A DNA stretch of 64,000 bases from Nocardia jejuensis NBRC 103114 (GTDB taxonomy: Bacteria > Actinomycetota > Actinomycetes > Mycobacteriales > Mycobacteriaceae): contig NZ_BDBU01000024.1 in NCBI RefSeq assembly GCF_001613145.1, positions 186,001 to 250,000 of the forward strand, read 5' to 3'. Each line of letters opens with the position of its first letter. Position 1 is the stretch's first letter. The notes under the pieces were generated by a model. The model had not been told where the DNA came from and made no database searches. It worked only from the letters and a program-made list of their open reading frames with translations. A program made the position numbers and the translations under genes. Below are positions 16,609 to 25,641 of the stretch, in pieces.

Positions 16609-17337
16609 ATGGGCAGTTACGGTATGGCAGTGAGTGGTACGGATATCGGCGAGATCCATGACGCCGAGACTTGGGATGTGCTCGATGAGGCGTGGAATTC
16701 GTGGGGAACGCTCGATTCGGATGTTATTGCGCATCTGCTGAATCCGGCGTTTGTCGGCGGGCCGACCTGGCCGGCGCTGCGGCAGGCGCACGTGATCGCA
16801 CGGCGGCAGGACGCGGTGCTGGTGGCCAGCAGTGGGCTGGCGGACCCCACCTGCTGGAACACCGGGGAATACACCAACGGATACGAGTTGGAGGTGTTCG
16901 GGATCGCGCCCGACGTTCCGGCCGACAGCAACCCGATGACGGTCGCGACTTCATGGCTCGGGCAGATGGTGATGACCGTGTCGAATCTGGTGGCGCAGCA
17001 CGGATTCGAAGTGCTGGAGATGGTGGAGGAGTTCGGGGTGATCACCATCGAATTGTCGAATGCGCGATTGCCGGACGAAGGCGGCGATGTCTTCGTCGAC
17101 GAGAACGGGTCGATGGTGGTGATGCTCGGGCTGATGGACCGGGAGATCCCCGGATTCGTGAACGCGCCGCTCGCGCCGGTGCGATTGATCAATGTGAAAC
17201 TGCTGACCGCCGCGGAAGCGCATTTCTGTGTGCACAACTCGATGGGTGAAGAGCGGGCGCGACGAGAAATCGCGCGACGGTTCGCGATTCAGGGCAGCGT
17301 GCTCTGGTCGAGTCTCGGGCGGCCCTCGGTGGTGTGA
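16609..17337 (+). CDS. Suppressor-of-fused-like domain protein
   Basis: This 242-residue cytoplasmic protein has no membrane segment. It shows features that I associate with bacterial suppressor-of-fused (SUFU) domain proteins: ADPTCWNTGEYTNGYELEVFG in the first half, and a C-terminal segment with VRLINVKLLTAAE. Many bacterial SUFU-like proteins act as immunity proteins to polymorphic toxins, but no toxin gene is adjacent. The ATG at 16609 is used; the upstream 265 bases hold no other gene. Its 3' end overlaps the end of the convergent MFS gene by 49 bases. The family call is moderately sure; the function is unknown. Confidence 0.5.
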   Translation: MGSYGMAVSGTDIGEIHDAETWDVLDEAWNSWGTLDSDVIAHLLNPAFVGGPTWPALRQAHVIARRQDAVLVASSGLADPTCWNTGEYTNGYELEVFGIAPDVPADSNPMTVATSWLGQMVMTVSNLVAQHGFEVLEMVEEFGVITIELSNARLPDEGGDVFVDENGSMVVMLGLMDREIPGFVNAPLAPVRLINVKLLTAAEAHFCVHNSMGEERARREIARRFAIQGSVLWSSLGRPSVV

Positions 17338-18437
17338 GACTCCCGCTCCGGCGAGGGACGCGGCAACCAGACCGGGAGCAGGGCCGCGGTGACCAGAATC
17401 GGCACACCCAGCAGCGCCACCACCACCGGGATCGACAGCCACGCGGTAACCAGTGCCACGAACGCGAATACGGCCAGCGCCACCATTTCGGTGACCACAC
17501 CCGACACCGAGGTGACCGTCGCGCGCGCCGGGCCCGCGATCGCGTCCTGCAGCCGGGCGGAGGCGACCACGTCGGCGTTGTAGTCGATGCCGTACGCGAC
17601 GCCGATCGCCGAGAAGCCCACCGCCGTCAGCGGATACACCGCGTGTGGAAACGCCGTGGACAGTCCGGCGAGCAGCGCGCCGCCGATGAACAACAGGCCG
17701 CCGACGCCCAGGGCGATCGCCAGGGTGCGCGGTGCGACGGCCTCGGTCCGGCCCGCCAGCGCCGCACCGGCCAGCGCGCCCGCCACCGTCACACCCACCA
17801 GCAGCGCCGAGATCGAGGGCGAGACGCCCGCGTGGTCCGCCAGCAGCGCGAAGTACTCGTCGAACGCCGTGATGCCGTTCAGCAGCGCCACCAGGATCAC
17901 CCCGCGGCGAATCACCCGGACCCGCAACGCTTCCCGCAGACCGGAGCGGAGCATCTCCCGATAGCGCGATCGGCCACCACTCGGGCTCGGCACGCTGGTC
18001 GTCGTCGGGAGTCGTGCGGGATCCGTGTCGTCGAGATCCTCGAGATCCTCGATGTCGCCCGCGGACACCACCTTCGGCGCACTGGGCAGTGACAGCGCCG
18101 TGAGAGTGTGCACCGCCGCGATCGCCACACTCGACCAGCCGATCAGCGGGTAGCCGCCCAGGGCATAGAGCGGGGCCGCCGCGAGAATGCCTACGAGAGC
18201 GGCGGATTCGGCCGCCGCCCGGGTGTATCCCATGACGCGCGAGTACGCGCTGGTCGCCTCGCGCGCGGCGAGATCGTCGTAGAGCAGGGCCTCGAACGTT
18301 CCCGAGCGCAGCGCACCGGAGGCGCCCCACAGGACGAAACCGAGCGCGAAACCGGGGTAGGACGGGAACAGCGTCCACACGCCGAAACCCGCGGTCAGCA
18401 GCAGGGCGGACAGCACCAGCAGGCCGCGCCGCGACAC
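17289..18437 (-). CDS. MFS transporter lacking a normal start for its first helices
   Basis: The recognisable protein is a major facilitator superfamily transporter with about 12 helices and an acidic central loop (EDLEDLDDTDP). The GTG at 18437 gives 382 residues but removes transmembrane helix 1 and part of helix 2. The same frame continues upstream to 18689 and encodes convincing MFS sequence (ADLIPFYALYALLF, then LEIPSGAWAD just before the GTG). That stretch contains no ATG, GTG or TTG, and an in-frame TGA closes it at 18690-18692. An ATG at 18716, six bases past the preceding gene's stop, is in the same frame but reads only eight codons before that TGA. The gene is therefore start-damaged, uses a rare start such as CTG, or carries a nonsense mutation. 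Confidence 0.65.
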   Translation of the reverse strand: MSRRGLLVLSALLLTAGFGVWTLFPSYPGFALGFVLWGASGALRSGTFEALLYDDLAAREATSAYSRVMGYTRAAAESAALVGILAAAPLYALGGYPLIGWSSVAIAAVHTLTALSLPSAPKVVSAGDIEDLEDLDDTDPARLPTTTSVPSPSGGRSRYREMLRSGLREALRVRVIRRGVILVALLNGITAFDEYFALLADHAGVSPSISALLVGVTVAGALAGAALAGRTEAVAPRTLAIALGVGGLLFIGGALLAGLSTAFPHAVYPLTAVGFSAIGVAYGIDYNADVVASARLQDAIAGPARATVTSVSGVVTEMVALAVFAFVALVTAWLSIPVVVALLGVPILVTAALLPVWLPRPSPERESHTTEGRPRLDQSTLP

Positions 18438-18721
18438 CGTGTCCGCCCAGGCTCCGGAGGGAATCTCCAGCAGGAAGGCGGTCGTGGACCAGATCGCGAG
18501 CAGCGAGGAGATCTGGGTGGTGTTCAGGCCGTGCGCGGCGAACAGCAGCGCGTACAGGGCATAGAACGGGATCAGGTCGGCCGTCAGGGCGAACAGGACG
18601 GCACGCGCGGTGAGACCACGGACCGGGTCCGGCTCGCGTCCCGAGACGCGGCGAACACCGGGTGCTCCGCTACAGAGGGCGCTGGGGAATCAACATCGGA
18701 AGTCGAGCAGGCTCATACCGC

Positions 18722-20665
18722 TCAGCCTCGTCCTCCGCCGGGACCACCGTCAAGGGGATTGTCCATCGGGATCCAGCCGTTGGTGTTCGGCTCGTGCTCG
18801 CCCAGCGCCGCGCCCACCAGGCCGTGCCGGTCGTTCAGATCGTTGATCAGCTCGGACACCGGATGCGAGTCGCTGTAGTGGTAGCCCTGCGCGAGGGCGA
18901 AACCGAGTTCGGTCAGCACCGCGGCCTGGTATTCGGTCTCCACGCCCTCGGCGATCACCTGCAGATCCAGCGACTTGCTCAGTGCCGCGATGACGCCCAG
19001 CAGCGGCGGCGCGGGCGAATCGGAGCGAATCGAGGCCACGAAGGATTGATCGACCTTCAGGATGTCGCTGGGCAGCGTGGCCAGGCGGCTCAACGACGAA
19101 TAGCCGGTACCGAAGTCGTCGATCGCGATGCGCACGCCGGTGTCGCGCAGCTTGTGCAGATTCGCGATGGCGGTGTCGGATTCGGCCGCCAGTTCGCTCT
19201 CGGTCACCTCGAGCACGAGTTGCTCGGCGGGCCAGCCGGTATCGCGGAGAATGCCGGAAACCCGGTCGGCGTACTCGGTTTCGGCCAGTTCGAGACCGGA
19301 CACGTTCACGTTCAGCGTCAGATCCAGCTGGGCGAAGGTCTCCTGCAGGCGGGCCGCGTCCGCGCACGCGCGGCGCAGCACGAGCTCGTCCAGATCGGAG
19401 ATGAGGTCGTATTCCTCCGCGACCCGGATCAGACCCTCGGTGGTCACGTCCGGTTGCGCGTTCGAGGACCAGCGCAGCAGCGCCTCCACCCCGACCGCGC
19501 GGGTCGCGCCGTCGGTGAGGCTCACGATCGGCTGATACTGCACGTCCAGGGTGCCCTGATCGATCGCCTCGCGCAGTTCCACCGCCAGCGGCAACTGCCG
19601 CGACGACTCCAGCACCGTGCGATTGCGACCCGCCTGCTTGGCCCGGTACAGGCCCACATCCGCGCGACTGACCAGCAGCGAACCGGACTCGCCCGGCTGC
19701 CACGAGGTCACACCCGCGGAACAGCCGGTGGTCACCGCGGCCCGCAACTCCTCGGTCAGCAGGATCGCGGCCTGCTCGGTGGTGCCCGGCAGCAGCAGCG
19801 CGAACGCGTCACCGCCGTAACGGGCCAGGCGCTGATCGGGGGCGAGCAGCTTCGACCAGGTGTCGCCCACCCGCTGCAGCACCGCGTCACCGGCGCGATG
19901 GCCGAGATGATCGTTGATCTTCTGGAATCGGTCCAGGTCCACCAGCACCAGGGCCAGCGCCTGATCCGAGCGGGCCGCGTGGCTGATGGCCGCGTTCAGG
20001 GCCCGATCGAAACCGCGGCGATTGAGCAGACCGGTGAGGGTGTCGATATCGGCGTCCGAGGCCATCCGCGTCAAAATGCCGACCACGATGCCGATTCCGA
20101 CCGTGATGCCCGCCGGGATCAGGCCCGACCACCACGGCAGCCCGCGCGAGGGCACCACCCACAGGCAGCACACCACCGCGAAGGCCACATGCGCACCCAG
20201 CCAGCGCCAGGCGAAGAAGATCGCCGCATCCGTCGCGACGAAGACATAGAAGGCCGCCAGGCTGATCGCGCCGACCGTATTCGGAAACCAGTGCACCGCA
20301 ACGGTCACCAGGACCGTCGCCGCCGCCACATAGGCGTGGTGCACCGAATGCGGCAGCCTCGGGCCCCAGATCAGCAGGCTCACGCCCAGCAACAACGCCA
20401 CGAACGCCGCGACACCAACAAGCGGTCGATTGCCCTCTTCGCCCGGAGCGACGGCCGTGATCACCAGACCAAGGACCCCGCCCATGACATAGAACGCTCC
20501 GGTGGTCCTCGCCATGACCATTGCTGTCGCCAGCGCCGACGCCGCCCGCACCCGCGTTCGGGTATCGCCGCGAGACCCGATTCCTCGCACGCTGCCCAGC
20601 CTAAACGCTGGGCCCGTTTTTGCCTTCGGTTCGCTTCGGCTGGTTCGCGGCGCTGACGTTCTCAC
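18722..20665 (-). CDS. Membrane GGDEF-EAL protein with degenerate GGDAF motif
   Basis: This protein is 647 residues long if the GTG at 20665, which overlaps the serS stop (GTGA), is the start. ATG at 20521 would give 599 residues. A perfect hairpin at 20594-20613 inside the disputed segment favours the shorter form. Six or seven membrane helices (about residues 55-200) precede a GGDEF domain whose signature reads RYGGDAF (residues 282-288), so the second acidic residue is lost. The EAL domain from about residue 365 is intact: VGVEALLRW, EVTESEL, IDDFGTGYSSL, KVDQSF and AEGVET. It is likely to hydrolyse cyclic di-GMP, with the GGDAF domain being regulatory. No input domain other than the membrane region is seen. 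Confidence 0.85.
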   Translation of the reverse strand: MRTSAPRTSRSEPKAKTGPAFRLGSVRGIGSRGDTRTRVRAASALATAMVMARTTGAFYVMGGVLGLVITAVAPGEEGNRPLVGVAAFVALLLGVSLLIWGPRLPHSVHHAYVAAATVLVTVAVHWFPNTVGAISLAAFYVFVATDAAIFFAWRWLGAHVAFAVVCCLWVVPSRGLPWWSGLIPAGITVGIGIVVGILTRMASDADIDTLTGLLNRRGFDRALNAAISHAARSDQALALVLVDLDRFQKINDHLGHRAGDAVLQRVGDTWSKLLAPDQRLARYGGDAFALLLPGTTEQAAILLTEELRAAVTTGCSAGVTSWQPGESGSLLVSRADVGLYRAKQAGRNRTVLESSRQLPLAVELREAIDQGTLDVQYQPIVSLTDGATRAVGVEALLRWSSNAQPDVTTEGLIRVAEEYDLISDLDELVLRRACADAARLQETFAQLDLTLNVNVSGLELAETEYADRVSGILRDTGWPAEQLVLEVTESELAAESDTAIANLHKLRDTGVRIAIDDFGTGYSSLSRLATLPSDILKVDQSFVASIRSDSPAPPLLGVIAALSKSLDLQVIAEGVETEYQAAVLTELGFALAQGYHYSDSHPVSELINDLNDRHGLVGAALGEHEPNTNGWIPMDNPLDGGPGGGRG

Positions 20666-21924
20666 TTCTTCGGTTCTAGAACTTCCTTGCCGACGAACGG
20701 CACCAGGGCTGCGGGGATCCGAACCGAACCGTCCGCCTGCTGATGGTTCTCCAGCAGGGCGACGATCCAGCGCGTGGTGGCCAGGGTGCCGTTGAGGGTC
20801 GCGGCGGTCTGGGGCTTGTTGTTCTCATCGCGGTAGCGGACGTTCAGGCGGCGGGCCTGGAACGTCGTGCAGTTCGAGGTGGAGGTGAGCTCGCGGTAGG
20901 TCTGCTGGGTCGGAACCCATGCCTCGCAGTCGAACTTGCGGGCGGCCGAGCTGCCCAGATCACCGGCCGCGACATCGATCACCCGGTAGGGGACCTCGAT
21001 CGCGGCGAGCATCTCCTGCTCCCAGCCCAGCAGTCGCCGATGTTCCGCGTCCGCGTCCTCGGGACGGGTGTAGACGAACATCTCGACCTTGTCGAACTGA
21101 TGCACGCGAATGATGCCGCGGGTGTCCTTGCCGTAGCTGCCTGCCTCGCGACGGAAACACGACGACCACCCGGCATAGCGCTTGGCGCCCTCGCCCAGAT
21201 CCAGGATCTCGCCCGAGTGGTAGCCCGCGAGCGGGACCTCCGAGGTGCCGACCAGGTAGAGGTCGTCCTCCTCCAGGTGGTAGATCTCGGCCGAATGCTG
21301 ACCCAGGAAACCGGTGCCCGCCATGATCTCCGGGCGCACCAGCACCGGCGGGATCATCATGGTGAAACCGTTCGCGGTCGCGCGCTGCGCGGCCAGCTGC
21401 AGCAGACCCAGCTGCAGCAGCGCGCCGTAACCGGTCAGGAAGTAGAAGCGCGCGCCCGAGACCTTCGCGCCGCGTTCCATATCGATGATGCCCAGCGACT
21501 CACCCAGCTCCAGGTGATCCTTCGGCTCGAAATCGAACTCGCGGGGCGTGCCGATGGTGTCGAGCACGATGTAATCGTCCTCGCCGCCCGCGGGAGCGCC
21601 CTCCTGCACCACGTTCGACAGCGCGCGCTGCGCGGCATCGAGCACCGCGTCCGCGGCGTTCTCCGCGGCCTCGGCCTCGGCCACCTTCGCCGAGAGTTCC
21701 TTGCCCTGCGCCAGCAGCCCCGGCCGTTCCTCCGGAGACGCCTTGCCGACCTTCTTGCCCACGGCCTTGTGCTCGGCCCGCAGCCCGTCGGCGTTCGCGA
21801 CGGCCGCGCGACGGGCCGCATCCGCCTCGAGCAGGGCATCCACCAGGGCCGGGTCCTCGCCACGAGCCCGCTGCGACGCACGGACGACGTCGGGGTTCTC
21901 CCGCAGGAATCGAAGGTCGATCAT
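20662..21924 (-). CDS. serS: Seryl-tRNA synthetase
   Basis: This 420-residue class II aminoacyl-tRNA synthetase charges tRNA-Ser. The N-terminal 110 residues form the tRNA-binding antiparallel coiled coil (Ala-, Glu- and Lys-rich). The catalytic core has TSEVPLAGYHSGEIL, motif 2 in FRREAGSYGKDTRGIIRVHQF, and motif 3 in NGTLATTRWIVALLE. The start MIDLRFLRENPDVVR at 21924 is the classical SerRS N-terminus; a longer frame upstream is a low-complexity artefact. It corresponds to serS (Rv3834c) of M. tuberculosis, and what follows on the plus strand (Rv3835- and Rv3836-like genes) keeps that order apart from an inserted oxidoreductase gene. Confidence 0.97.
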   Translation of the reverse strand: MIDLRFLRENPDVVRASQRARGEDPALVDALLEADAARRAAVANADGLRAEHKAVGKKVGKASPEERPGLLAQGKELSAKVAEAEAAENAADAVLDAAQRALSNVVQEGAPAGGEDDYIVLDTIGTPREFDFEPKDHLELGESLGIIDMERGAKVSGARFYFLTGYGALLQLGLLQLAAQRATANGFTMMIPPVLVRPEIMAGTGFLGQHSAEIYHLEEDDLYLVGTSEVPLAGYHSGEILDLGEGAKRYAGWSSCFRREAGSYGKDTRGIIRVHQFDKVEMFVYTRPEDADAEHRRLLGWEQEMLAAIEVPYRVIDVAAGDLGSSAARKFDCEAWVPTQQTYRELTSTSNCTTFQARRLNVRYRDENNKPQTAATLNGTLATTRWIVALLENHQQADGSVRIPAALVPFVGKEVLEPKK

Positions 21925-22211
21925 AGGGAACAAGCCTAGTGGGCGGGCGCCACCGCATTTCCGCAGCCCCGGACCGTCGCGCGAGCGCGGGCCCCGCGCT
22001 CGCGCGGCCCGGGCCTCGATCGAGGCTCGGCCCGGCCTCGCACCGACGAACGCCCGGGCCGCCCGGGGGCGGGGTCCGTGACCGCCGGTCGAGGCGAAAT
22101 ACCGCACCCGGATTCCGTCGGATTCACCCGTATCGGTGGTGCTCGCGCGCCGCGCCACCCATAGTGATGGGCATGAGCGCCGCTCGGCGAAGTTCTCACT
22201 GAGGAGTCTCC

Positions 22212-23807
22212 ATGCCCCAATACACCCCGAGCGCAGTCGATTTCATCGTCGTGGGAGCCGGATCAGCGGGCGCAGCGGTCGCCGCGAGGCTGAGCGAGAA
22301 ATTCGGCACCAGCGTCGCGGTGATCGAGGCCGGCAGCACCGACAAGGACAAGTTCATCCACATCCCGGCCGGATTCGCCCAGCTCTTCGAGGGTCCGAAC
22401 GACTGGAACTACCGCACCCAGAAGCAGCCGGACCTCGCCGACCGCGAGGTCTACTGGCCGCGCGGCAAGATGCTCGGCGGCTCCTCGTCCATGAACGCCA
22501 TGATGTGGGTGCGCGGATTCGCCGCCGACTACGACGAATGGGCCAAGTCCGGCGGACCCGGCTGGTCCTTCGAACAGGTGCTGCCCTACTTCCAGCGAAT
22601 GGAGACCGTCGAGGGCGCGAGCGAGCCCGGCGAGGGCGTGGACGGGCCGCTGCACATTTCCAACCAGCGCAGCCCGCGGCCCATCACCCAGAGTTACCTT
22701 CAGGCCGCGGCCGAAGCCGGATATCCGCTCGAGCGCGCGAATTCCGATCAGCCGCAAGGGTTCAGCCAGACCATGGTGACGCAGAAGCGGGGCGCGCGGT
22801 GGAGCACCGCCGACGCCTACCTGCGGCCCGCGCTGCAGCGGCAGCGCGATCTCACCATCATCACCGACGCCCACGTGACCCGCGTGCTGTTCGAGGGCAA
22901 GCGGGCCGTCGGCGTCGAATACTCGGTCGCCGGGGAGATCAAGCAGCTGCACGCCAAGCGGGAGGTGATCCTGTCCGGTGGGGCGATCAACACGCCGCAG
23001 CTGCTCATGCTGTCCGGGATCGGCGACGCGGATCAGCTGCAGGATCTGGGAATCCCGGTGCTGCAGGAACTTCCGGAGGTGGGTCGCAATCTGCGCGATC
23101 ACCTGGCCGCGCCCATCGTCTACCGGACCACCGGCGGCAGCCTCTACGGCGCGGACAAGAGCCTGCCCGAACTCGCCAACTATCTGATCCGGCGACGCGG
23201 GCAGCTCACCTCCAATGTCGGTGAGGCGTACGGATTCGTGCGCAGCCGGCCCGAACTCGCGCTCCCGGATCTGGAACTGATCTTCGCGCCCGCCCCGTAT
23301 CTCGCGGAGGGACTCGGCGATCCGGACGCACACGCGCTGACCTTCGCGGCGGTGCTGCTCAAGCCGTACTCGATCGGCAGCATCACCCTCGCCTCCTCGG
23401 ATCCGTTCACCGCGCCGCGCATCAATCCGCGCTACTGCACCGAGCCCGAGGACCGCGCGGCCCTGCTCGCCGGGCTGCGGATCTGCGTGGAACTGGCCTC
23501 GCAGCCGTCGCTGAAGGAACACATCGGCGAGATCATGCAGCCGCCGGTGCCGTCCGATACGCCGATGGACGAGGTGCTGCGCCGCTGCATCGACGACCAC
23601 TCGCACACGCTGTACCACCCGGTCGGCACCTGCCGGATGAGCACCGACGACACCGGAGTCGTGGATCCCGAACTGCGCGTTCGGGGAATCGAAGGGCTGC
23701 GGATCGCGGACACCTCGGTCATGCCGATGATCACGCGCGGGCACACCCACGCGCCCGCGGTGCTGATCGGGGAGAAGGCCGCCGACCTGATTCAGCAGGC
23801 TCACTGA
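22212..23807 (+). CDS. GMC-family oxidoreductase (choline / alcohol dehydrogenase type)
   Basis: This 531-residue FAD enzyme oxidises an alcohol. The ADP-binding motif GAGSAGAAVAARL is at residues 15-27, the GMC signature 1 region is RGKMLGGSSSMNAMMWVRG near residue 84, and signature 2 is SGGAINTPQLLMLSGIG. The active-site histidines are in YHPVGTCRM and the final HTHAPAVLIGEKAADLI. Relatives include choline dehydrogenase and AlkJ-type alcohol dehydrogenase; the substrate is not determined here. It is inserted between serS and the septum-formation gene relative to M. tuberculosis. A GAGGAG RBS lies just before the start codon. Confidence 0.9.
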   Translation: MPQYTPSAVDFIVVGAGSAGAAVAARLSEKFGTSVAVIEAGSTDKDKFIHIPAGFAQLFEGPNDWNYRTQKQPDLADREVYWPRGKMLGGSSSMNAMMWVRGFAADYDEWAKSGGPGWSFEQVLPYFQRMETVEGASEPGEGVDGPLHISNQRSPRPITQSYLQAAAEAGYPLERANSDQPQGFSQTMVTQKRGARWSTADAYLRPALQRQRDLTIITDAHVTRVLFEGKRAVGVEYSVAGEIKQLHAKREVILSGGAINTPQLLMLSGIGDADQLQDLGIPVLQELPEVGRNLRDHLAAPIVYRTTGGSLYGADKSLPELANYLIRRRGQLTSNVGEAYGFVRSRPELALPDLELIFAPAPYLAEGLGDPDAHALTFAAVLLKPYSIGSITLASSDPFTAPRINPRYCTEPEDRAALLAGLRICVELASQPSLKEHIGEIMQPPVPSDTPMDEVLRRCIDDHSHTLYHPVGTCRMSTDDTGVVDPELRVRGIEGLRIADTSVMPMITRGHTHAPAVLIGEKAADLIQQAH

Positions 23808-23945
23808 ATCGGGGGCGGTCTGAATCGGGCACGGTTTGATTCGGGCCCTGCCTTAATCGAGCCCCGCCTTGATCGAGCAGTGCCGCATCGGGCAGTGCTG
23901 AATCGGGCACTGTCTGATTCAGCACGGCCTGATTCGGCCCGGCTC
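23804..23945. repeat. Degenerate 16-bp tandem repeat array
   Basis: About nine head-to-tail units of 13-17 bases follow the GMC gene stop. The consensus is close to CTGAATCGGGCACGGT; the best units are at 23804-23819, 23820-23835 and near 23896. The array fills most of the gap before the septum-formation gene. It has no spacer-like sequence and is not a CRISPR. Confidence 0.65.
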
Positions 23946-23994
23946 AGGGGCGTCTCGTGGCGAGGGGCGGGCCGCGCTGCAATGATGGAGCGCG

Positions 23995-25137
23995 ATGTCC
24001 GACCAACAGTTGCCTCCGCGCCAGCAGCCCACCCCCCAGCGTGGCCGTTCGCGGTCCAAGGACGCCAAGGGTGCGGGGCGGTTGTCCGCCCTGCGCGGTG
24101 GTTCCCTCGGCAAGGACAATCCGCTGTCCGCGCCGACGCTGCGCTGGGGGCTGCTCGCCGTCGCGGTGGGCGCGGTCGTGGCCGCGCTGATCACGCTGCT
24201 GCTGTCCGGATTCGACTCCGGGCGGGTGGAGGCGCACAACCCCGGCGGGGCACAACCGACCGGGGCGGTGGCGGGCGCGGCCTTCGGCACCGCCAAACAG
24301 GGCGACTGCCTGAGCTGGTCCAAATCCAATGCCAGCGATCTGGTCAAGGTCGACTGCGGCAGCAAGCACCTGTTCGAGGTCACCGCAGATGTCGATCTGA
24401 GCAAGTACCCGGGCAAGGAATTCGGGCCCGGCTCGCGGTTCCCCGATTCGCTGCGGTTCTCCGAACTGCGCGACGAGCACTGCGTCAGCGCCGCCCAGTC
24501 CTACCTCGGCGGAAAGTTCGACCCGCGCGGCAAATTCGTGGTCGGCCTGATCAATCCGGGTGAAGCCGGATGGAAGGCCGGGGAGCGCACCCTGCGCTGC
24601 GGACTGCAGGTCACCGGCAGCCAGGGCACGGCCACCCATCCGATCAGCGGCAGCGTGCAGGGGACCAACCAGTCGAAGGTGTACGACACCGGCACCTGCA
24701 TCGGCATCGCGCGCAGCCTGCCCACCGATCCGATCGACTGCACCTCGCCGCACGCCTTCGAGATCGTCTCCACCGTGGACCTGTCCGGTCAGTTCCCGAG
24801 CGGCCCGCCGTCCAAGGACGATCAGGATCGGTTCATGGAGGACCAGTGCGCCAAGGACTCCACCGACTATCTCGGCTCGCCCGACACGCTCCGCAACAAG
24901 ACGCTGACCCTGTTCTGGGACTTCCTCGACGCGCGCAGCTGGCTGTCCGGGAGCAAGAGCCTGAACTGCATGGTCGGCAAGGGCGCGGACCAGTCCGGCT
25001 TCGCGACAATCACCGGTTCGGCGCGCGGAGACATCCTGGTCGACGGGCAGGCTCCGGTGCCGCCGCCGAACAACGGCCGCTCCACCCCGCAGCCGCTGCC
25101 GGGCGCCGCGCCGCCGGTCATCCCGCAGCCGCGATGA
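23995..25137 (+). CDS. Septum formation family protein (Rv3835-like)
   Basis: This 380-residue protein has a basic cytoplasmic N-terminus, one membrane helix at about residues 49-71, and an extracytoplasmic part with two similar septum-formation modules. Each module has the pattern GDCL or GTCI ... DC...H.FE: GDCLSWSKSNASDLVKVDCG with HLFEV, then GTCIGIARSLPTDPIDCTS with HAFEI. Paired cysteines suggest disulfides outside the cell. The C-terminal 45 residues are proline-rich. The order with the following zincin matches Rv3835-Rv3836 of M. tuberculosis. The family name comes from association with septum formation; its biochemical role is unknown. Confidence 0.8.
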   Translation: MSDQQLPPRQQPTPQRGRSRSKDAKGAGRLSALRGGSLGKDNPLSAPTLRWGLLAVAVGAVVAALITLLLSGFDSGRVEAHNPGGAQPTGAVAGAAFGTAKQGDCLSWSKSNASDLVKVDCGSKHLFEVTADVDLSKYPGKEFGPGSRFPDSLRFSELRDEHCVSAAQSYLGGKFDPRGKFVVGLINPGEAGWKAGERTLRCGLQVTGSQGTATHPISGSVQGTNQSKVYDTGTCIGIARSLPTDPIDCTSPHAFEIVSTVDLSGQFPSGPPSKDDQDRFMEDQCAKDSTDYLGSPDTLRNKTLTLFWDFLDARSWLSGSKSLNCMVGKGADQSGFATITGSARGDILVDGQAPVPPPNNGRSTPQPLPGAAPPVIPQPR

Positions 25138-25186
25138 TCCGGGCGGGCGGGGAAATATCCGGGACGGCACGGGACCTGTAGACACC

Positions 25187-25540
25187 ATGCCCGTGCACAT
25201 GTCCGACGACCGTTTCGAGGAACTCGTCGGCGAATCCCTCGACATGATCCCGCCCGAATTGGCCAAGGCCATCGACAACGTTGTCGTGCTCATCGAACCG
25301 CGCAGTCAGGACGACCCGCATCTGCTGGGGCTTTATCACGGGATCGCGCTCACCAACCGGGATTTCAGCCACTACGGCGGCGCCCTGCCGGACACCATCA
25401 CCATCTACCGCGACGCCATCCTCGAGATGTGCCGCAGCGAAGAAGAGGTGGTGGAAGAGGTGGCTATCACCGTGATTCACGAGATCGCGCACTATTTCGG
25501 GATTGACGACGATCGCCTCCACCAGCTGGGATGGGGCTGA
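25187..25540 (+). CDS. Zincin-like metallopeptidase (Rv3836-like, DUF1025)
   Basis: This 117-residue minimal zincin has the metal-binding helix HEIAHYFGIDDD (His98, Glu99, His102, with an Asp at position 107 or 108 as the probable third ligand). The N-terminal half has an acidic helix and the strand NVVVLIEP. No signal peptide is present, so it acts in the cytoplasm. It starts 50 bases after the septum-formation gene and is probably in the same transcript, as in mycobacteria. MPVHMSDD allows a second start at residue 5. The family fold is clear; substrates are unknown. Confidence 0.85.
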   Translation: MPVHMSDDRFEELVGESLDMIPPELAKAIDNVVVLIEPRSQDDPHLLGLYHGIALTNRDFSHYGGALPDTITIYRDAILEMCRSEEEVVEEVAITVIHEIAHYFGIDDDRLHQLGWG

Positions 25541-25641
25541 TCGGGACGCCGGGAACCAACCGGCGACTCCCTGCGTCCAATCTTCACAGAGGCCCTGAAA
25601 GGCCGTCGAAGGTGGGGAATCCGTAGGAAGGGAGTTCGACC

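Noticed and set aside
23804..23945. CRISPR array
   Set aside because: The repeats are directly adjacent, degenerate, about 16 bases long, and have no unique spacers or cas genes.
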